Positions 53,755 through 63,207 of a stretch of DNA of 64,000 bases are shown piece after piece. Positions within the stretch are counted from its first letter, which is position 1; the number at the start of each line of letters is the position of its first letter. Location of the stretch: NCBI RefSeq assembly GCF_002836735.1, contig NZ_PJAS01000076.1, positions 54,598 to 118,597 of the forward strand, written 5' to 3'. Source of the DNA: Psychrobacter sp. 4Bb (GTDB taxonomy: Bacteria > Pseudomonadota > Gammaproteobacteria > Pseudomonadales > Moraxellaceae). Both the position numbers and the translations under genes were made by a program. The notes beneath the pieces are model-generated. The model did no database searches, was not told where the DNA came from, and saw only the letters and a program-made list of their open reading frames with translations.

Positions 53755-54768
53755 CTACTGTCTACTTTTCTGTTGACTTTCGGCCAATTTTTCATCGTAG
53801 TTGATATACGGCACCTTTTTAATCGCATAGAGCTTAAACGCATGCCAATAAATACGGGTTAATGACGTCATATTCATCAGAGGGTTTTTTCGCAAGCTAT
53901 GACGAACGGCATCTTCTGTCATTGGCACCCCTGATATCTTTATACCAGTTTTTAGCACTTCACCGCGCTCATCACTGATATTGATAGCGATACGCACTTG
54001 TAATCCAGTATTAGATTGCTCATCCGTTTTAGTAGGTTTTACCGTAACTTGCCAGCGGTACAGCTGATCGATAGGGTTAAAAGGTGATACGTGAAAGTCC
54101 TTGTCATGACAAAAATCAGTATCCTCTCCTTCTAACAAAAACCCGTAGTAATGGCGCTTGTCCCATGGCGTATTAGACACTTCAGCCAATAGATGAGTTG
54201 GCGTTTGCTGCGCATCAAACCCTAAGTAAAAATTAACTGGGCTAAAGTACATGCCCGCATTACGGCAGATAAGCAGTCCCAACATATCGCCTTCAGGTGC
54301 GCTCCCCGCATATTTCTCGAATGCTCGGCTTAGGCGTTTTTCTAGTGCTTGAACAGACTGTCCATTACTATCAGGTTTTCTATCATCGCTTAGGCTATTA
54401 TTACTCTGTAGATCAATATGCTGTAGATAGTCATCAGCACAGAAACGTTGTAGCGCCTTTTTCTTTGCTGAAAATAGAGGTAGACCTTTTGCTAGTAGCT
54501 TTTTTGGTAACACTGTGCGTAATGGTAATTTTTCTAAAAACTTACTCTCATCAAATGCTGCCGTGTTAATTTCAGGAAGTTCCTTTCCTCTCGCAAGCGC
54601 ACTAATATTGACGCCCCAATAGCGATAAGGGTAAACGAATTTATTCACACTAGGTAGCAGCCGACTGTGCCATGTCGTGCCCTCAAGCAATTGATGCGGT
54701 AAAGCAGTGGTATCATAAGAAGACTCATGACTTGGCATAGCATTGGTATCTTGAGCGGACATGGTCAT
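53755..54768 (-). CDS. DUF1365 family protein
   Basis: 337 residues. DUF1365 motifs: 'TWHSRLLPSVNKFVYPYRYWGVNI' near the start, 'MLGLLICRNAGMYFSPVNFYLGFD', 'VSNTPWDKRHYYGF' and 'FHVSPFNPIDQLYRW'. The C-terminal 'LTRIYWHAFKLYAIKKVPYI' segment may sit at the membrane. DUF1365 genes nearly always accompany a COG2907 flavoprotein and a Cfa-like methyltransferase, as here, so a role in fatty-acyl modification is inferred. The activity is not known. Confidence 0.9.
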   Translation of the reverse strand: MTMSAQDTNAMPSHESSYDTTALPHQLLEGTTWHSRLLPSVNKFVYPYRYWGVNISALARGKELPEINTAAFDESKFLEKLPLRTVLPKKLLAKGLPLFSAKKKALQRFCADDYLQHIDLQSNNSLSDDRKPDSNGQSVQALEKRLSRAFEKYAGSAPEGDMLGLLICRNAGMYFSPVNFYLGFDAQQTPTHLLAEVSNTPWDKRHYYGFLLEGEDTDFCHDKDFHVSPFNPIDQLYRWQVTVKPTKTDEQSNTGLQVRIAINISDERGEVLKTGIKISGVPMTEDAVRHSLRKNPLMNMTSLTRIYWHAFKLYAIKKVPYINYDEKLAESQQKSRQ

Positions 54769-54852
54769 AAATAGTCTCTTGTGTAACGGCGTACTTTTTA
54801 TATGGCAAATCTTTCAAAACACTTAGAATACATAACAGAATTAATCGTCATA

Positions 54853-56571
54853 TTATTTGGTTTTACGGCGACCGAATAAGCCACGTTTCTTATATTGGCT
54901 CGTATCAGTAGTTTCATTCTGCAAACGATCAGCATACTCAACCAGCTCCTGGTTGGTTGTCGCTATGGTGATTTCGCGCTTATTCAACCTACGTAACTTG
55001 GTATCCGCTTTTATAGGTAAGTCTTTATAACGAAACGGCGTATGCGCGCTATCAGCGTCAGGTAAATGGGCTGGGTCAACCTCGTCTTTTATATCAATAT
55101 CAAGACCGAGCGCCTGACAGACACGTAGGCCACTGCGTACGCCATCTTCATGAAAGCCATTAAACCAATAAGCCCCGCAGAAATGTGTGTGCGAACCGTT
55201 ACCAGAGATACTCGACCATTTAGTCTGCGCCTCAATCATCGCAAGATCGAACACTGGATGACTGTAATCGATGCTCTTAATTATCTGCTTATCATCGACG
55301 CTTTTGTTGTCTACAGCTGGATTTAATGTGACCAAATAATTGTGTTTTTTGGTCAAGCGTTGCAGGATATTCATGTGATAAGTCAGCACTGGCTTTGCAG
55401 GTATCTGTGCGTTTCCAGCCGCTTGCTCATCCTTAGCATTACCTGAAGTTGTTTCATCTATTAAGTAATTCCAGCTTGCCCATGCCAGTGGTTTCTTAGG
55501 TAAAACACTGGTATCGGTGTGCAGTACAGCCGTGTTTTTGGTAAAGCGGAAATGACCTAATACTTCAGATTCATCGGTGCTGGCATCCTTTAAAATCTTT
55601 AGCGCAGTATCTGCATGACAAGCAAAAACAACTTCATCGAATACAAGATTTTCACTACGATTGTCAGTGCTATCTTTGTCCTGCACTGTCAAAGTCACTT
55701 GCTCACCATCACGAACTACAGACTGTACTGGGCTATTGACTCGTATCTTGCCACCCGCTTTAATAAAGCGCGGAATCAGTTTATTGACGTACTGCTTTGA
55801 GCCGCCTTTTATCGTAAACCACTGCGGACGATTGACCACATCGAGCAAACCGTGGTTGTCAAAGAATTGTGCAAAAAACACCAGTGGAAATTCTTGTACT
55901 TCGTCTAGACTGGTTGACCAAATGGCCGAGACCATTGGCAGTAGATAATTATCAGTAAATAGCTGACCATATTTCTTTTGTGCTAAATAACCGCCGAGCG
56001 TTTGTTCTGCAAAGCTACTGACATCTTGTCCTTGAGAGCGTGCGCTGTCGTAATCTTGGCGTAGCTGCTTAATATGCTTATTAAACTGTAAGATATCTTT
56101 GATAAATTGCCAGAATTTTGGATTAAGTACATTTTTACGTTGTGACAATAAAGTATTGAGCGTATGACCATTGTATTCAAAATGACGTGCAGTATTTTTG
56201 ACAGAAAAGCTCATATCCGTTGCCTGAAACGGCACCTGCAACTCATGAAGCAAACGAAAGAAGTTCGGGTATGTACGCTCGTTAAAAACAATAAACCCTG
56301 TATCTATCGCACTACTCTCTACATTGCTGCTCTTTGCTTTTTTACCGTCTTGTAGTGCCACATCAATCGTATTTACATGCCCGCCGATATAATCATTGGC
56401 TTCAAATACCGTCACATCATGTTGCGTACCTAGATAATGAGCGCATGTCAGTCCTGACACACCTGAGCCGATGATAGCAATACGTTTTGGGGTAGTCTGA
56501 TGGTCAGAATCTGTTGTAGCATCGGTAGCAATCTTTTGGTTACTTGCACGCTTGAAACGAGTAAACGGCAT
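54853..56571 (-). CDS. COG2907-type FAD-dependent amine-oxidase-like protein
   Basis: 572 residues. The FAD-binding Rossmann start is 'IAIIGSGVSGLTCAHYLG' (about 30-47). Then come 'YIGGHVNTIDV', the family motif 'DTGFIVFNERTYPNFFRLL', 'MVSAIWSTSLDEVQEFP' and 'YWFNGFHEDGVRSG' near the end. Similar proteins act as acyl-chain desaturases or oxidases in furan or methylated fatty-acid pathways. A basic tail ends in 'RRKTK'. Second gene of the four-gene operon, 62 bp after the SDR gene. Confidence 0.9.
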   Translation of the reverse strand: MPFTRFKRASNQKIATDATTDSDHQTTPKRIAIIGSGVSGLTCAHYLGTQHDVTVFEANDYIGGHVNTIDVALQDGKKAKSSNVESSAIDTGFIVFNERTYPNFFRLLHELQVPFQATDMSFSVKNTARHFEYNGHTLNTLLSQRKNVLNPKFWQFIKDILQFNKHIKQLRQDYDSARSQGQDVSSFAEQTLGGYLAQKKYGQLFTDNYLLPMVSAIWSTSLDEVQEFPLVFFAQFFDNHGLLDVVNRPQWFTIKGGSKQYVNKLIPRFIKAGGKIRVNSPVQSVVRDGEQVTLTVQDKDSTDNRSENLVFDEVVFACHADTALKILKDASTDESEVLGHFRFTKNTAVLHTDTSVLPKKPLAWASWNYLIDETTSGNAKDEQAAGNAQIPAKPVLTYHMNILQRLTKKHNYLVTLNPAVDNKSVDDKQIIKSIDYSHPVFDLAMIEAQTKWSSISGNGSHTHFCGAYWFNGFHEDGVRSGLRVCQALGLDIDIKDEVDPAHLPDADSAHTPFRYKDLPIKADTKLRRLNKREITIATTNQELVEYADRLQNETTDTSQYKKRGLFGRRKTK

Positions 56572-56633
56572 AAAAGCATTCCCTTCTGTATTTTTCTGTC
56601 GATATGATGGCTGAGAGTTCTACTGATAGTAGA

Positions 56634-57380
56634 TTATTTTTTATTAAGTTTTTCACTAACTTGCTGCCAGACCAAATCAGGCAACGTGCCCAATGCTTTT
56701 AAAGGCATGGTTAGTTTTTTTGGAAATTCAATCACCTCATGCCCACTTTCGATACCGTCGCGTATGGCTTGACTGGCCTGCGCTGGCGTCTGAATAAACG
56801 GCATCGGAAAGTCATTCTGTTTGGTCATCGGTGTTTCGACAAAACCAGGTACGACTAAGCTAACTGACACATCATGCGGAGCAAGGCTAATCTGTAAGGT
56901 CTTCATCAGATAATGGATAGCAGCTTTTGAGCTACCATAAGCTTCAGCGCGCGCAAAAGGCACATAAGCAGACGCTGAACCGATACCGACCAAGCGACCT
57001 TTTGAAGCGATTAGCTTTGGCAATACCCCTTCGATCGCATGGGACAAGGTACCCATGTTGACCGACATTACTTTCATAAACACACTGCTATCAAAGTTCG
57101 GCATATCTAAGTACTCGCACATGCCAGCACCGCAAATTGCTAGATCGATATTGTCGATTTTTTCAAAAGCTTTGATGACCTTTTCTCGATCCATGAGGTC
57201 TAAATCAATCGTTTCTGCGCCTAACGCCTTAAGCTCAGCCAACGCTTCGTCGTCACGGCCAACTGCATATACATGATGATCCGCTAGCAGATAGTCTTTT
57301 GCCAACTGCTTACCAATGCCTGACGTCGCCCCAGTAATGAGAATATGTAATTTTTCAGTAGAATCTGTCATCGTAAACAT
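56634..57380 (-). CDS. SDR-family NAD(P)-dependent oxidoreductase
   Basis: 248 residues, classical short-chain dehydrogenase: cofactor motif 'ITGATSGIGKQLA' (about 15-27), 'DLAICGAGMC', catalytic Ser in 'GIGSASAYVPFARAEAYGSSKAA' with the YxxxK site as 'YGSSK', and 'VVPGFVETPMTK'. It probably reduces or oxidises a lipid carbonyl, given the operon. Cytoplasmic. First gene of the operon; an alternative start is the Met at residue 4 (MTDSTEK). Confidence 0.9.
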   Translation of the reverse strand: MFTMTDSTEKLHILITGATSGIGKQLAKDYLLADHHVYAVGRDDEALAELKALGAETIDLDLMDREKVIKAFEKIDNIDLAICGAGMCEYLDMPNFDSSVFMKVMSVNMGTLSHAIEGVLPKLIASKGRLVGIGSASAYVPFARAEAYGSSKAAIHYLMKTLQISLAPHDVSVSLVVPGFVETPMTKQNDFPMPFIQTPAQASQAIRDGIESGHEVIEFPKKLTMPLKALGTLPDLVWQQVSEKLNKK

Positions 57381-57922
57381 CCTTTTTGAGTATTCTTATC
57401 TTTTTAAGTATTTTCATAATATGGAATTAATGCTCTTAAACTGATTACCTAATAAAACCTTAGATTTTTGATAACAGCTAGCTATTATTGTTATTCTTCG
57501 CAGATATCATTGGTCGCATTTCATTAAGCTATAAGCCATTTTATTTAACAAATCTAAATAATTATAGTGGTCGGCTACAGGTTTATTGTTGTGTCTTCGC
57601 AATCATATGGGCTTAAGCTTAAGCTCAGCGTGTTATTTGTCATTTTTACAAGTACCCTGCTATCACAAGCAACAACACAAGATTCTGTTACTAGCATCAT
57701 AAGACAGCTCAATATCAGCATGCTATAATGCAAAAACTAGCAATCGCGTCGTTTGCCGATGCATCATCACCATCATCTATAATCGAATGACCGCCGTATC
57801 AAGGTAAGATAACACTATCTTTTTTCAAACTGCATGACATCTTGTCCTGATAGCAATGAAAACGTTATATAATTAATATCAGATTTTCACCAACCCCACC
57901 CTCATATAAAAAAGGATCTCTC
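57381..57922. other. divergent intergenic region SDR operon / aspC
   Basis: About 540 bases between two divergent genes. It should hold both promoters. AAAGGATCTCTC directly before 57923 is the aspC ribosome-binding site. I found no repeat, RNA or small gene that I can defend. Confidence 0.45.
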
Positions 57923-59125
57923 ATGAGCGAGTTGCAACTGTCTGACCGCGTCAACAACATCCAACCATCACCTACGCTAGCGATTACCAATAAAGCCAAA
58001 GAGCTAAAAGCAGCTGGTAAAGATATTATCGGTTTGGGCGCTGGTGAACCTGATTTTGATACCCCTGAACACATCAAAAAAGCAGCAATCGACGCAATCA
58101 ATGATGGCTTTACTAAATATACAGCTGTCGATGGTACGCCAGAGCTAAAAACAGCCATTATCGAAAAATTCAAGCGTGACAACGACATCAGCTATGAGCC
58201 AAACGAAATCCTAGTATCGGTCGGTGGTAAGCAGTCATTCTTTAACCTTGCTCAAGCATTTATCAATCCTGGCGACGAAGTCATCATCCCAGCACCATAT
58301 TGGGTCAGCTATCCTGACATGGTTATCATCGCAGAAGGCGTGCCAGTCATCGTCAAATGCCCAGCTGAACAAGATTTCAAAATTACTCCTGAGCAGTTGG
58401 AAGAAGCCATCACTGATAAAACTAAATTGTTGGTATTAAATAGCCCATCTAACCCAACGGGTATGATTTATACGTTAGATGAGCTAAAGGCCATCGCTGA
58501 AGTATTGAAAAAGCATCCACAAGTCTATGTAGCTTCAGACGATATGTACGAGCACATCCGCTGGACAGGCGATAAGTTCTACAATATCTTAAACGCGGCA
58601 CCTGAGCTAAAAGATCGCGCCATTATCTTGAACGGTGTGTCTAAAGCGTATGCGATGACGGGCTGGCGCATCGGCTATGCGGGTGGCCCTGCTAAGCTAA
58701 TTGGCGCGATGAAAAAGGTACAGTCACAGTCTACTTCATGCCCGACATCAATCAGCCAAGTGGCTGCCGAAGTTGCTATCAGTGGTGATCAGAGCGTACT
58801 AGAGCCGATGGTAGCCGCTTTTGAGAAACGCTGTGACCTAGTCGTAGATGGTCTAAATGCCATTAAAGGCATTACCTGCCTACGCCCTGATGGCGCATTC
58901 TATGTATACCCAAATATCGTACCGCTCATCAAAGCGGCTGGCCTGTCATCATGTACTGAATTCTCAGCATGGTTATTGGACAAAGTAGGCGTAGCAGTCG
59001 TACCTGGTGATGCGTTCGGTCTTGGCGGCTATATGCGTATCTCGTACGCTACTGATGAGGCAACATTGAAAGATGCCCTATCGCGTATCGAAAAAGCAGT
59101 GGCTGACTTAGACGTTGCTGAATAA
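57923..59125 (+). CDS. aspC: pyridoxal-phosphate aspartate-type aminotransferase
   Basis: 400 residues of the class I aminotransferase I-gamma/beta group rather than E. coli AspC type. 'LGAGEPDFDTPEHIKKAA' (about 38-55), 'VSVGGKQSFFNLAQAFINPGDEVIIPAPYWVSYPDM', 'LNSPSNPTGMIYT' and the Lys site 'NGVSKAYAMTGWRIGYAGGP' (Lys about 238) are clear. It moves amino groups between aspartate (or related) and 2-oxoglutarate in the cytoplasm. It is monocistronic, with its own terminator. Confidence 0.9.
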   Translation: MSELQLSDRVNNIQPSPTLAITNKAKELKAAGKDIIGLGAGEPDFDTPEHIKKAAIDAINDGFTKYTAVDGTPELKTAIIEKFKRDNDISYEPNEILVSVGGKQSFFNLAQAFINPGDEVIIPAPYWVSYPDMVIIAEGVPVIVKCPAEQDFKITPEQLEEAITDKTKLLVLNSPSNPTGMIYTLDELKAIAEVLKKHPQVYVASDDMYEHIRWTGDKFYNILNAAPELKDRAIILNGVSKAYAMTGWRIGYAGGPAKLIGAMKKVQSQSTSCPTSISQVAAEVAISGDQSVLEPMVAAFEKRCDLVVDGLNAIKGITCLRPDGAFYVYPNIVPLIKAAGLSSCTEFSAWLLDKVGVAVVPGDAFGLGGYMRISYATDEATLKDALSRIEKAVADLDVAE

Positions 59126-59159
59126 ATCGTAAAAAGCAACGAGTCTTACCGCTGTTCAT

Positions 59160-59199
59160 AAAAAAGACGCCATATACATTCTATAGGGCGTCTTTTTTT
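59160..59199 (+). terminator. aspC terminator
   Basis: AAAAAAGACGCC (59160-59171) pairs with GGCGTCTTTTTT (59187-59198), followed by T/A sequence. Confidence 0.88.
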
Positions 59200-59281
59200 A
59201 CGCGAGTCTTGGGCATAACTAGGAAAAACACGCTATCTCATCATTAAACTGACAATTTTTACTAATTATGCAAAAAAAGGC

Positions 59282-59309
59282 TTGACGTATTTTTTAACTT
59301 TGCTAGAAT
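59282..59309 (+). promoter_or_regulatory. sigma-70 promoter of tRNA-Asn
   Basis: TTGACG (59282-59287) and TAGAAT (59304-59309) are 16 bp apart and followed by the GC-rich stretch CGCCCC, typical of growth-rate-controlled stable RNA promoters. It lies about 70 bp upstream of the mature tRNA. Confidence 0.75.
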
Positions 59310-59381
59310 ACGCCCCACTTAGCAAGAACTCGTTAGAGACTTCTAAGGCTCGTTGTAAGCGATTAAACACTTACAGCCTAT

Positions 59382-59457
59382 TCTCCAATAGCTCAGTTGG
59401 TAGAGCAACGGACTGTTAATCCGTGTGTCCCTGGTTCGAGCCCAGGTTGGAGAGCCA
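59382..59457 (+). tRNA. tRNA-Asn (anticodon GTT), CCA encoded
   Basis: 76 bases fold into a full cloverleaf: acceptor TCTCCAA/TTGGAGA, D arm GCTC...GAGC, anticodon arm ACGGA-CTGTTAA-TCCGT with GTT, T arm CCTGG-TTCGAGC-CCAGG, discriminator G and encoded CCA (59455-59457). Confidence 0.97.
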
Positions 59458-59510
59458 CATTTTAGTAGTAAATTTCTTGAGTCAACTTTGATTCAATTAT
59501 GGCATTTGCC

Positions 59511-59543
59511 AAAACCCTCATCAATTTGATGAGGGTTTTTTTA
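59511..59543 (+). terminator. terminator of tRNA-Asn
   Basis: AAAACCCTCATCAA (from 59511) pairs with GATGAGGGTTTT around a 3-nt loop, with seven T in the 3' arm and after it. Confidence 0.88.
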
Positions 59544-59556
59544 TGCGTATCATTTA

Positions 59557-59881
59557 GGGTCTGTTGAACATTCAAATGTGGTACTGGCAGTGACTATTTT
59601 TTAGACAATACGCAGTGAAATTTTTGACGCCTAGTCGTTCTAGGTTAGACAATTTCGCCATATATTGGCAAAAAACAGCCCTGTCCTCCACTCGAGCACA
59701 GCTCTCGTCTTGCAAACGGGCAAAGCAGTGCTTTACTCGATCCGTTCTCAAGGCTGATGCTAAAATCACCTCAAACGTTGTTGTAAGCCTAGTTAAGGTC
59801 TCGACATTATCGTCGGTTTACGCCTAATTTGATGCGATTTTCGCGATCAGCAGTCCTAATATTTGAATGTTCAACAGACCC
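59557..59881. mobile_element. 325-bp MITE-like element with perfect 21-bp inverted ends
   Basis: The left end at 59557-59577 (GGGTCTGTTGAACATTCAAA and one T) is repeated as a perfect inverse at 59861-59881. TA flanks both ends (59555-59556 and 59882-59883), suggesting a TA target duplication. No transposase frame is present; the inner frames are short and family-less. It lies just downstream of the tRNA-Asn terminator. Its ends differ from those of the 170-bp family, so it is mobilised by another transposase. Confidence 0.8.
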
Positions 59882-60020
59882 TAATATTGTTTATCTATTT
59901 TGCCGCTTTGATAAGCGCTAATCACTACTTTGTCTCATACTTGATTATGACCATAATATTTAAAAATGAATATCATTGTCACGATAGGATATTACTGTAG
60001 CAAGTTATCTATTGGTTAGC

Positions 60021-61337
60021 TTAGCTTGGCAACATTGTTAGCATTGGCAACCAGAATACCAATGCCAACAGTGTCACTAACAACACAGGTGGCGTGACCA
60101 ATAGACCAATCTTTATATACTGTCCCCAGCTGATCTTGTAGTCCTTCTCTGCCAATACATGTAGCCATAGTAAAGTAGCCAGACTACCAATCGGCGTAAA
60201 TTTAGGGCCCAAATCATTACCGATGACGTTGGCATAAATCATTAGCTCTCGCGTTGCAGCAGGTACTTGTGCTTGATCAATCGCAAGCGCGCCGACTAGG
60301 GTTGCTGGCATATTATTCATAATAGAAGCAACTATAGCAGACAAGAACCCAGTTCCAACCGTAGCAATGACTGCGCCTTGTTGTCCCAACCAGTTGAGTA
60401 CTTGCGCCCCATAAGCAGTAAGTCCTGCATTACCCAAACCATATACCACCAAATACATACCAATTGAAAATAGTACGATTTGCCAAGGTGCTTTACGTAC
60501 TACATCGCTTACAGAGACTACCGCACCATGCCCCCCTTGCCATATACGACCAGCGATTGCCATTAACGCGACAGCAGCGATACCCGTGACCAGTGAAATA
60601 GGTAGTCCTAACGGCTCCGTTGCAAAATAGGCGACCAGTAGTGAGCCCAATAGTGGAAAAGCAGCTCGAAAGACCAATGGATCGGTAATAGCAGACTCTG
60701 GAGCGCTTAACTCGCTAGTCGAGTAGGTTTTTGGAATATGACGTGCATAGACAACCCATAATACCAGTAGCGTCGCTAATACAGACACGATATTGACCGG
60801 TACCATCACCGCCGCATAACGACCGAAACCAATATCGAAATAATTGGCACTGACGATGTTGACTAAATTTGAGGTGACCAATGGCAGACTTGCCGTATCA
60901 GCGATAAAACCAGTCGCTATAATAAATGCCAGAGCTGATGGTGGCGAAAATTTCAGACGTAGCAAGATAGCGATGACGATCGGAGTCAGTAGTAGCGCAG
61001 CACCATCATTGGCAAAAAAGGCAGAAATAAAGGCGCCGAGCACGACAATCATCGGAAACAACAAGCGCCCTTGTCCATTGCCAAGGCGTGCCACGTGTAA
61101 TGCTGCCCAGCCAAAGAACCCTGCTCGATCTAAGATAAGGGAGATGATAATCAGCGCCACAAAAGTAAAGGTCGCATCCCAGACAATATCCCAGACGATA
61201 CCCACATCTGATAGCTGCACGACGCCAAGCGCTAACGCGACTAAGGCACCACCCATGGCGCTCCAGCCGATACCCAATCCTTTAGGTTGCCAGATAACTA
61301 AGACTAAAGTGACCACAAAAATAGCAAATGCAAGCAT
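60021..61337 (-). CDS. arsB: arsenite efflux permease ArsB
   Basis: 438 residues (E. coli ArsB 429), about 12 membrane helices. '[30 protein letters not shown]', '[20 protein letters not shown]' and '[20 protein letters not shown]' are the ArsB/ion-transporter motifs; a Cys in the substrate region of classical ArsB is not evident. It pumps arsenite and antimonite out of the cytoplasm by the proton gradient; no ArsA ATPase gene is present. Last gene of the arsRCHB operon, 67 bp after arsH. Confidence 0.93.
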   Translation of the reverse strand: MLAFAIFVVTLVLVIWQPKGLGIGWSAMGGALVALALGVVQLSDVGIVWDIVWDATFTFVALIIISLILDRAGFFGWAALHVARLGNGQGRLLFPMIVVLGAFISAFFANDGAALLLTPIVIAILLRLKFSPPSALAFIIATGFIADTASLPLVTSNLVNIVSANYFDIGFGRYAAVMVPVNIVSVLATLLVLWVVYARHIPKTYSTSELSAPESAITDPLVFRAAFPLLGSLLVAYFATEPLGLPISLVTGIAAVALMAIAGRIWQGGHGAVVSVSDVVRKAPWQIVLFSIGMYLVVYGLGNAGLTAYGAQVLNWLGQQGAVIATVGTGFLSAIVASIMNNMPATLVGALAIDQAQVPAATRELMIYANVIGNDLGPKFTPIGSLATLLWLHVLAEKDYKISWGQYIKIGLLVTPPVLLVTLLALVFWLPMLTMLPS

Positions 61338-61404
61338 TGTACAACCTTACTTAAGCTGATTTTATTCAGCCGATTTCATATAGGGAGTTAGATCGATTAG
61401 GGGG

Positions 61405-62178
61405 TTAGATCGATTTTTGATTGACGCGGCTCGATAGTTCTTCAGCACTCTCGACGCGTTCTGAATAACGATCAGTAAGATAATCTGAACGTCCGCGTGT
61501 GAGCCAAGTAAACTTTACTAGCTCTTCACAGACATCAACAAGACGCAGATATAACGGAGACATATCCATGCGATTGTCGTCGTTGAACTCTAAGAACGCT
61601 TTGGGTATCGAAGATTGGTTGGGGATAGTAATCATCCGCATCCAGCGCCCGAGAATACGCATTTGATTAACTGTATTAAAGCTCTGACTACCGCCGCTGA
61701 CTTGCATCAGTGCTAGGGTTTTACCTTGAGTTGGACGCACGCCACCTAGTGACAGCGGTATCCAGTCGATTTGCGCTTTCATAATACTGGTAATACTGCC
61801 GTGACGCTCTGGACTCACCCACAGCATGCCTTCTGACCACTGCGCCAGCTCCCGCAATTCTTGCACTTTGGGATGGTCTGAGTCTACATCGTCAGGCAAC
61901 GGCAAGCCGGATGGATCAAACATTTTTACTTCACAACCATACCAACGTAGCAACCGGCTAGACTCTTCAGCGGCCAATCTAGAAAACGAGCGTGCACGGA
62001 CAGAACCGTATAGCACTAATATTTTCGGCGGATGACGTGAGTCATTTGGCGCAACCAGAGACTCAATGTCGATAGGTTGAAGATTATCTATATCAATATT
62101 GGGCAAATCGTCTAAGTTAAATTCTGACGAAGCAGTAGATTCGGCTTCCAATACTTGGTCAACCTCAGTGTTTATCAT
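61405..62178 (-). CDS. arsH: ArsH NADPH-dependent FMN reductase
   Basis: 257 residues. The flavodoxin-like fold has '[22 protein letters not shown]' (FMN phosphate loop, about 52-73), '[23 protein letters not shown]' and '[15 protein letters not shown]'. ArsH oxidises toxic trivalent methylarsenicals to pentavalent forms and can reduce quinones or metals. This links it to the methylating cluster at 26-32 kb. An acidic N-terminal tail (1-45) precedes the domain. It overlaps arsC by 14 bp. Confidence 0.93.
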   Translation of the reverse strand: MINTEVDQVLEAESTASSEFNLDDLPNIDIDNLQPIDIESLVAPNDSRHPPKILVLYGSVRARSFSRLAAEESSRLLRWYGCEVKMFDPSGLPLPDDVDSDHPKVQELRELAQWSEGMLWVSPERHGSITSIMKAQIDWIPLSLGGVRPTQGKTLALMQVSGGSQSFNTVNQMRILGRWMRMITIPNQSSIPKAFLEFNDDNRMDMSPLYLRLVDVCEELVKFTWLTRGRSDYLTDRYSERVESAEELSSRVNQKSI

Positions 62179-62572
62179 GAGTAATAACCTCGCCGTCTTC
62201 TTTTGTGAAGCTACTTACTGGATTGGCTAGTAATTCAAACACACGCTCTGACGGACGGCATAGAGCAGCGCCTTTATCAGTCACCACGATAGGACGGTTG
62301 ATTAAAATAGGATGCGCAATCATGGCGTCGATAATTTGGTCGTCAGACAACTCAGGATTATCTAGACCAAGCTCATCATTGATAGCTTCTTTGCTTCTTA
62401 ATAGCTCTCTAGGCGAAATCTGCATTTGTGCCAATAGCTCAACTAAGCGGTCGCGCGTTGGTGTATTTTTCAGATATTCCACCACTTCTGGCTCTTCACC
62501 TGATGCTTGAATAATGGCAAGCGTGTTACGAGAGGTACCGCATTTAGGATTATGAAAAATTAATGGTTTCAT
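62165..62572 (-). CDS. arsC: arsenate reductase (glutaredoxin type)
   Basis: 135 residues (E. coli plasmid ArsC 141). '[17 protein letters not shown]' carries the catalytic Cys (about 12) and the HxxxCGTSRN motif. '[14 protein letters not shown]' and '[24 protein letters not shown]' contain the Arg residues that bind arsenate. It reduces arsenate to arsenite with glutathione and glutaredoxin in the cytoplasm, providing substrate for ArsB. It is 44 bp after arsR and overlaps arsH by 14 bp. Confidence 0.95.
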   Translation of the reverse strand: MKPLIFHNPKCGTSRNTLAIIQASGEEPEVVEYLKNTPTRDRLVELLAQMQISPRELLRSKEAINDELGLDNPELSDDQIIDAMIAHPILINRPIVVTDKGAALCRPSERVFELLANPVSSFTKEDGEVITHDKH

Positions 62573-62616
62573 AGTGTTTACACCTATTTTATGTATTTAT
62601 TGAATTGATAATTGGT

Positions 62617-62979
62617 TTAATCATTACTTTGCTCAGCAGACTCATTTACTCTGCAGCCACTCAAACTATCCATGAGTGACGCACATAATTCTGGATGTCC
62701 CGCACAGCAATCTTGCAACAGAAACTGGATGACGTTATCCATATGTGATAGCGAAGCACGATAGATAATCTGTCGGCTATGACGCTGTGAGACCACCCAC
62801 CCTGCCCGTGCCAGCACCGATAGGTGGGCTGACATTGTGTTATGAGGAACAGAGAGCTGACGGGCTATTTCTCCCGCAGGTAGGCCTTCAGGCTCATGGC
62901 TGACGAGCAGCTTAAAAGCCTTTAAACGAGTATCTTGAGAGAGCGCAGCAAAGCTTGCAATAGCATTAGTTATTTCCAT
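62617..62979 (-). CDS. arsR: ArsR-type arsenic-responsive repressor
   Basis: 120 residues of the ArsR/SmtB family. The winged-helix DNA-binding part is 'EIARQLSVPHNTMSAHLSVLARAGWVVSQRHSRQIIYRAS'. The usual ELCVCDL metal site of E. coli ArsR is absent; instead Cys residues cluster at the C-terminus ('QDCCAGHPELC' and later 'SGC'), as in the C-terminal-site type ArsR proteins. It represses the ars operon until As(III) binds. The start ATG has no ribosome-binding site and lies 7 nt after a good -10 box, suggesting a leaderless message. Confidence 0.93.
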   Translation of the reverse strand: MEITNAIASFAALSQDTRLKAFKLLVSHEPEGLPAGEIARQLSVPHNTMSAHLSVLARAGWVVSQRHSRQIIYRASLSHMDNVIQFLLQDCCAGHPELCASLMDSLSGCRVNESAEQSND

Positions 62980-63027
62980 ATGTCCAATAATACAGACATA
63001 TTAAAAATAGTTCAATATGTTTTGAAC
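62978..63027 (-). promoter_or_regulatory. ars promoter with two operator palindromes
   Basis: On the minus strand TTGAAC (63010-63015) and TATTAT (62987-62992) are 17 bp apart. Two inverted repeats overlap them: GTTCAA/TTGAAC with a 6-bp spacer (63010-63027) on the -35, and ATATGTC/GACATAT with a 10-bp spacer (62978-63001) covering the -10 and reaching the arsR start codon. These are likely ArsR-binding sites that block RNA polymerase. Confidence 0.6.
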
Positions 63028-63207
63028 AAGGTTATTATTTCCTAGAGACATCAGGCATTACTGATCATGGCACGACGAGTCAAACTATGATAAGCAATGC
63101 ATTTTAAGTATTAGAAATTATCAGTTTCGGAAATAAGACTGGATAGGGATAGTATTAAATAATTTGATGCTATGGCTTGATATAATATTACCTGCCCCGG
63201 CAACTTA

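Noticed and set aside
53646..53843. 65-codon frame between cfa and the DUF1365 gene
   Set aside because: It overlaps the end of DUF1365 and has no start signal or recognisable sequence.
59572..59827. Two opposing open frames of 65-70 codons
   Set aside because: Both lie inside the 325-bp MITE-like element, have no start signals and do not resemble a transposase.
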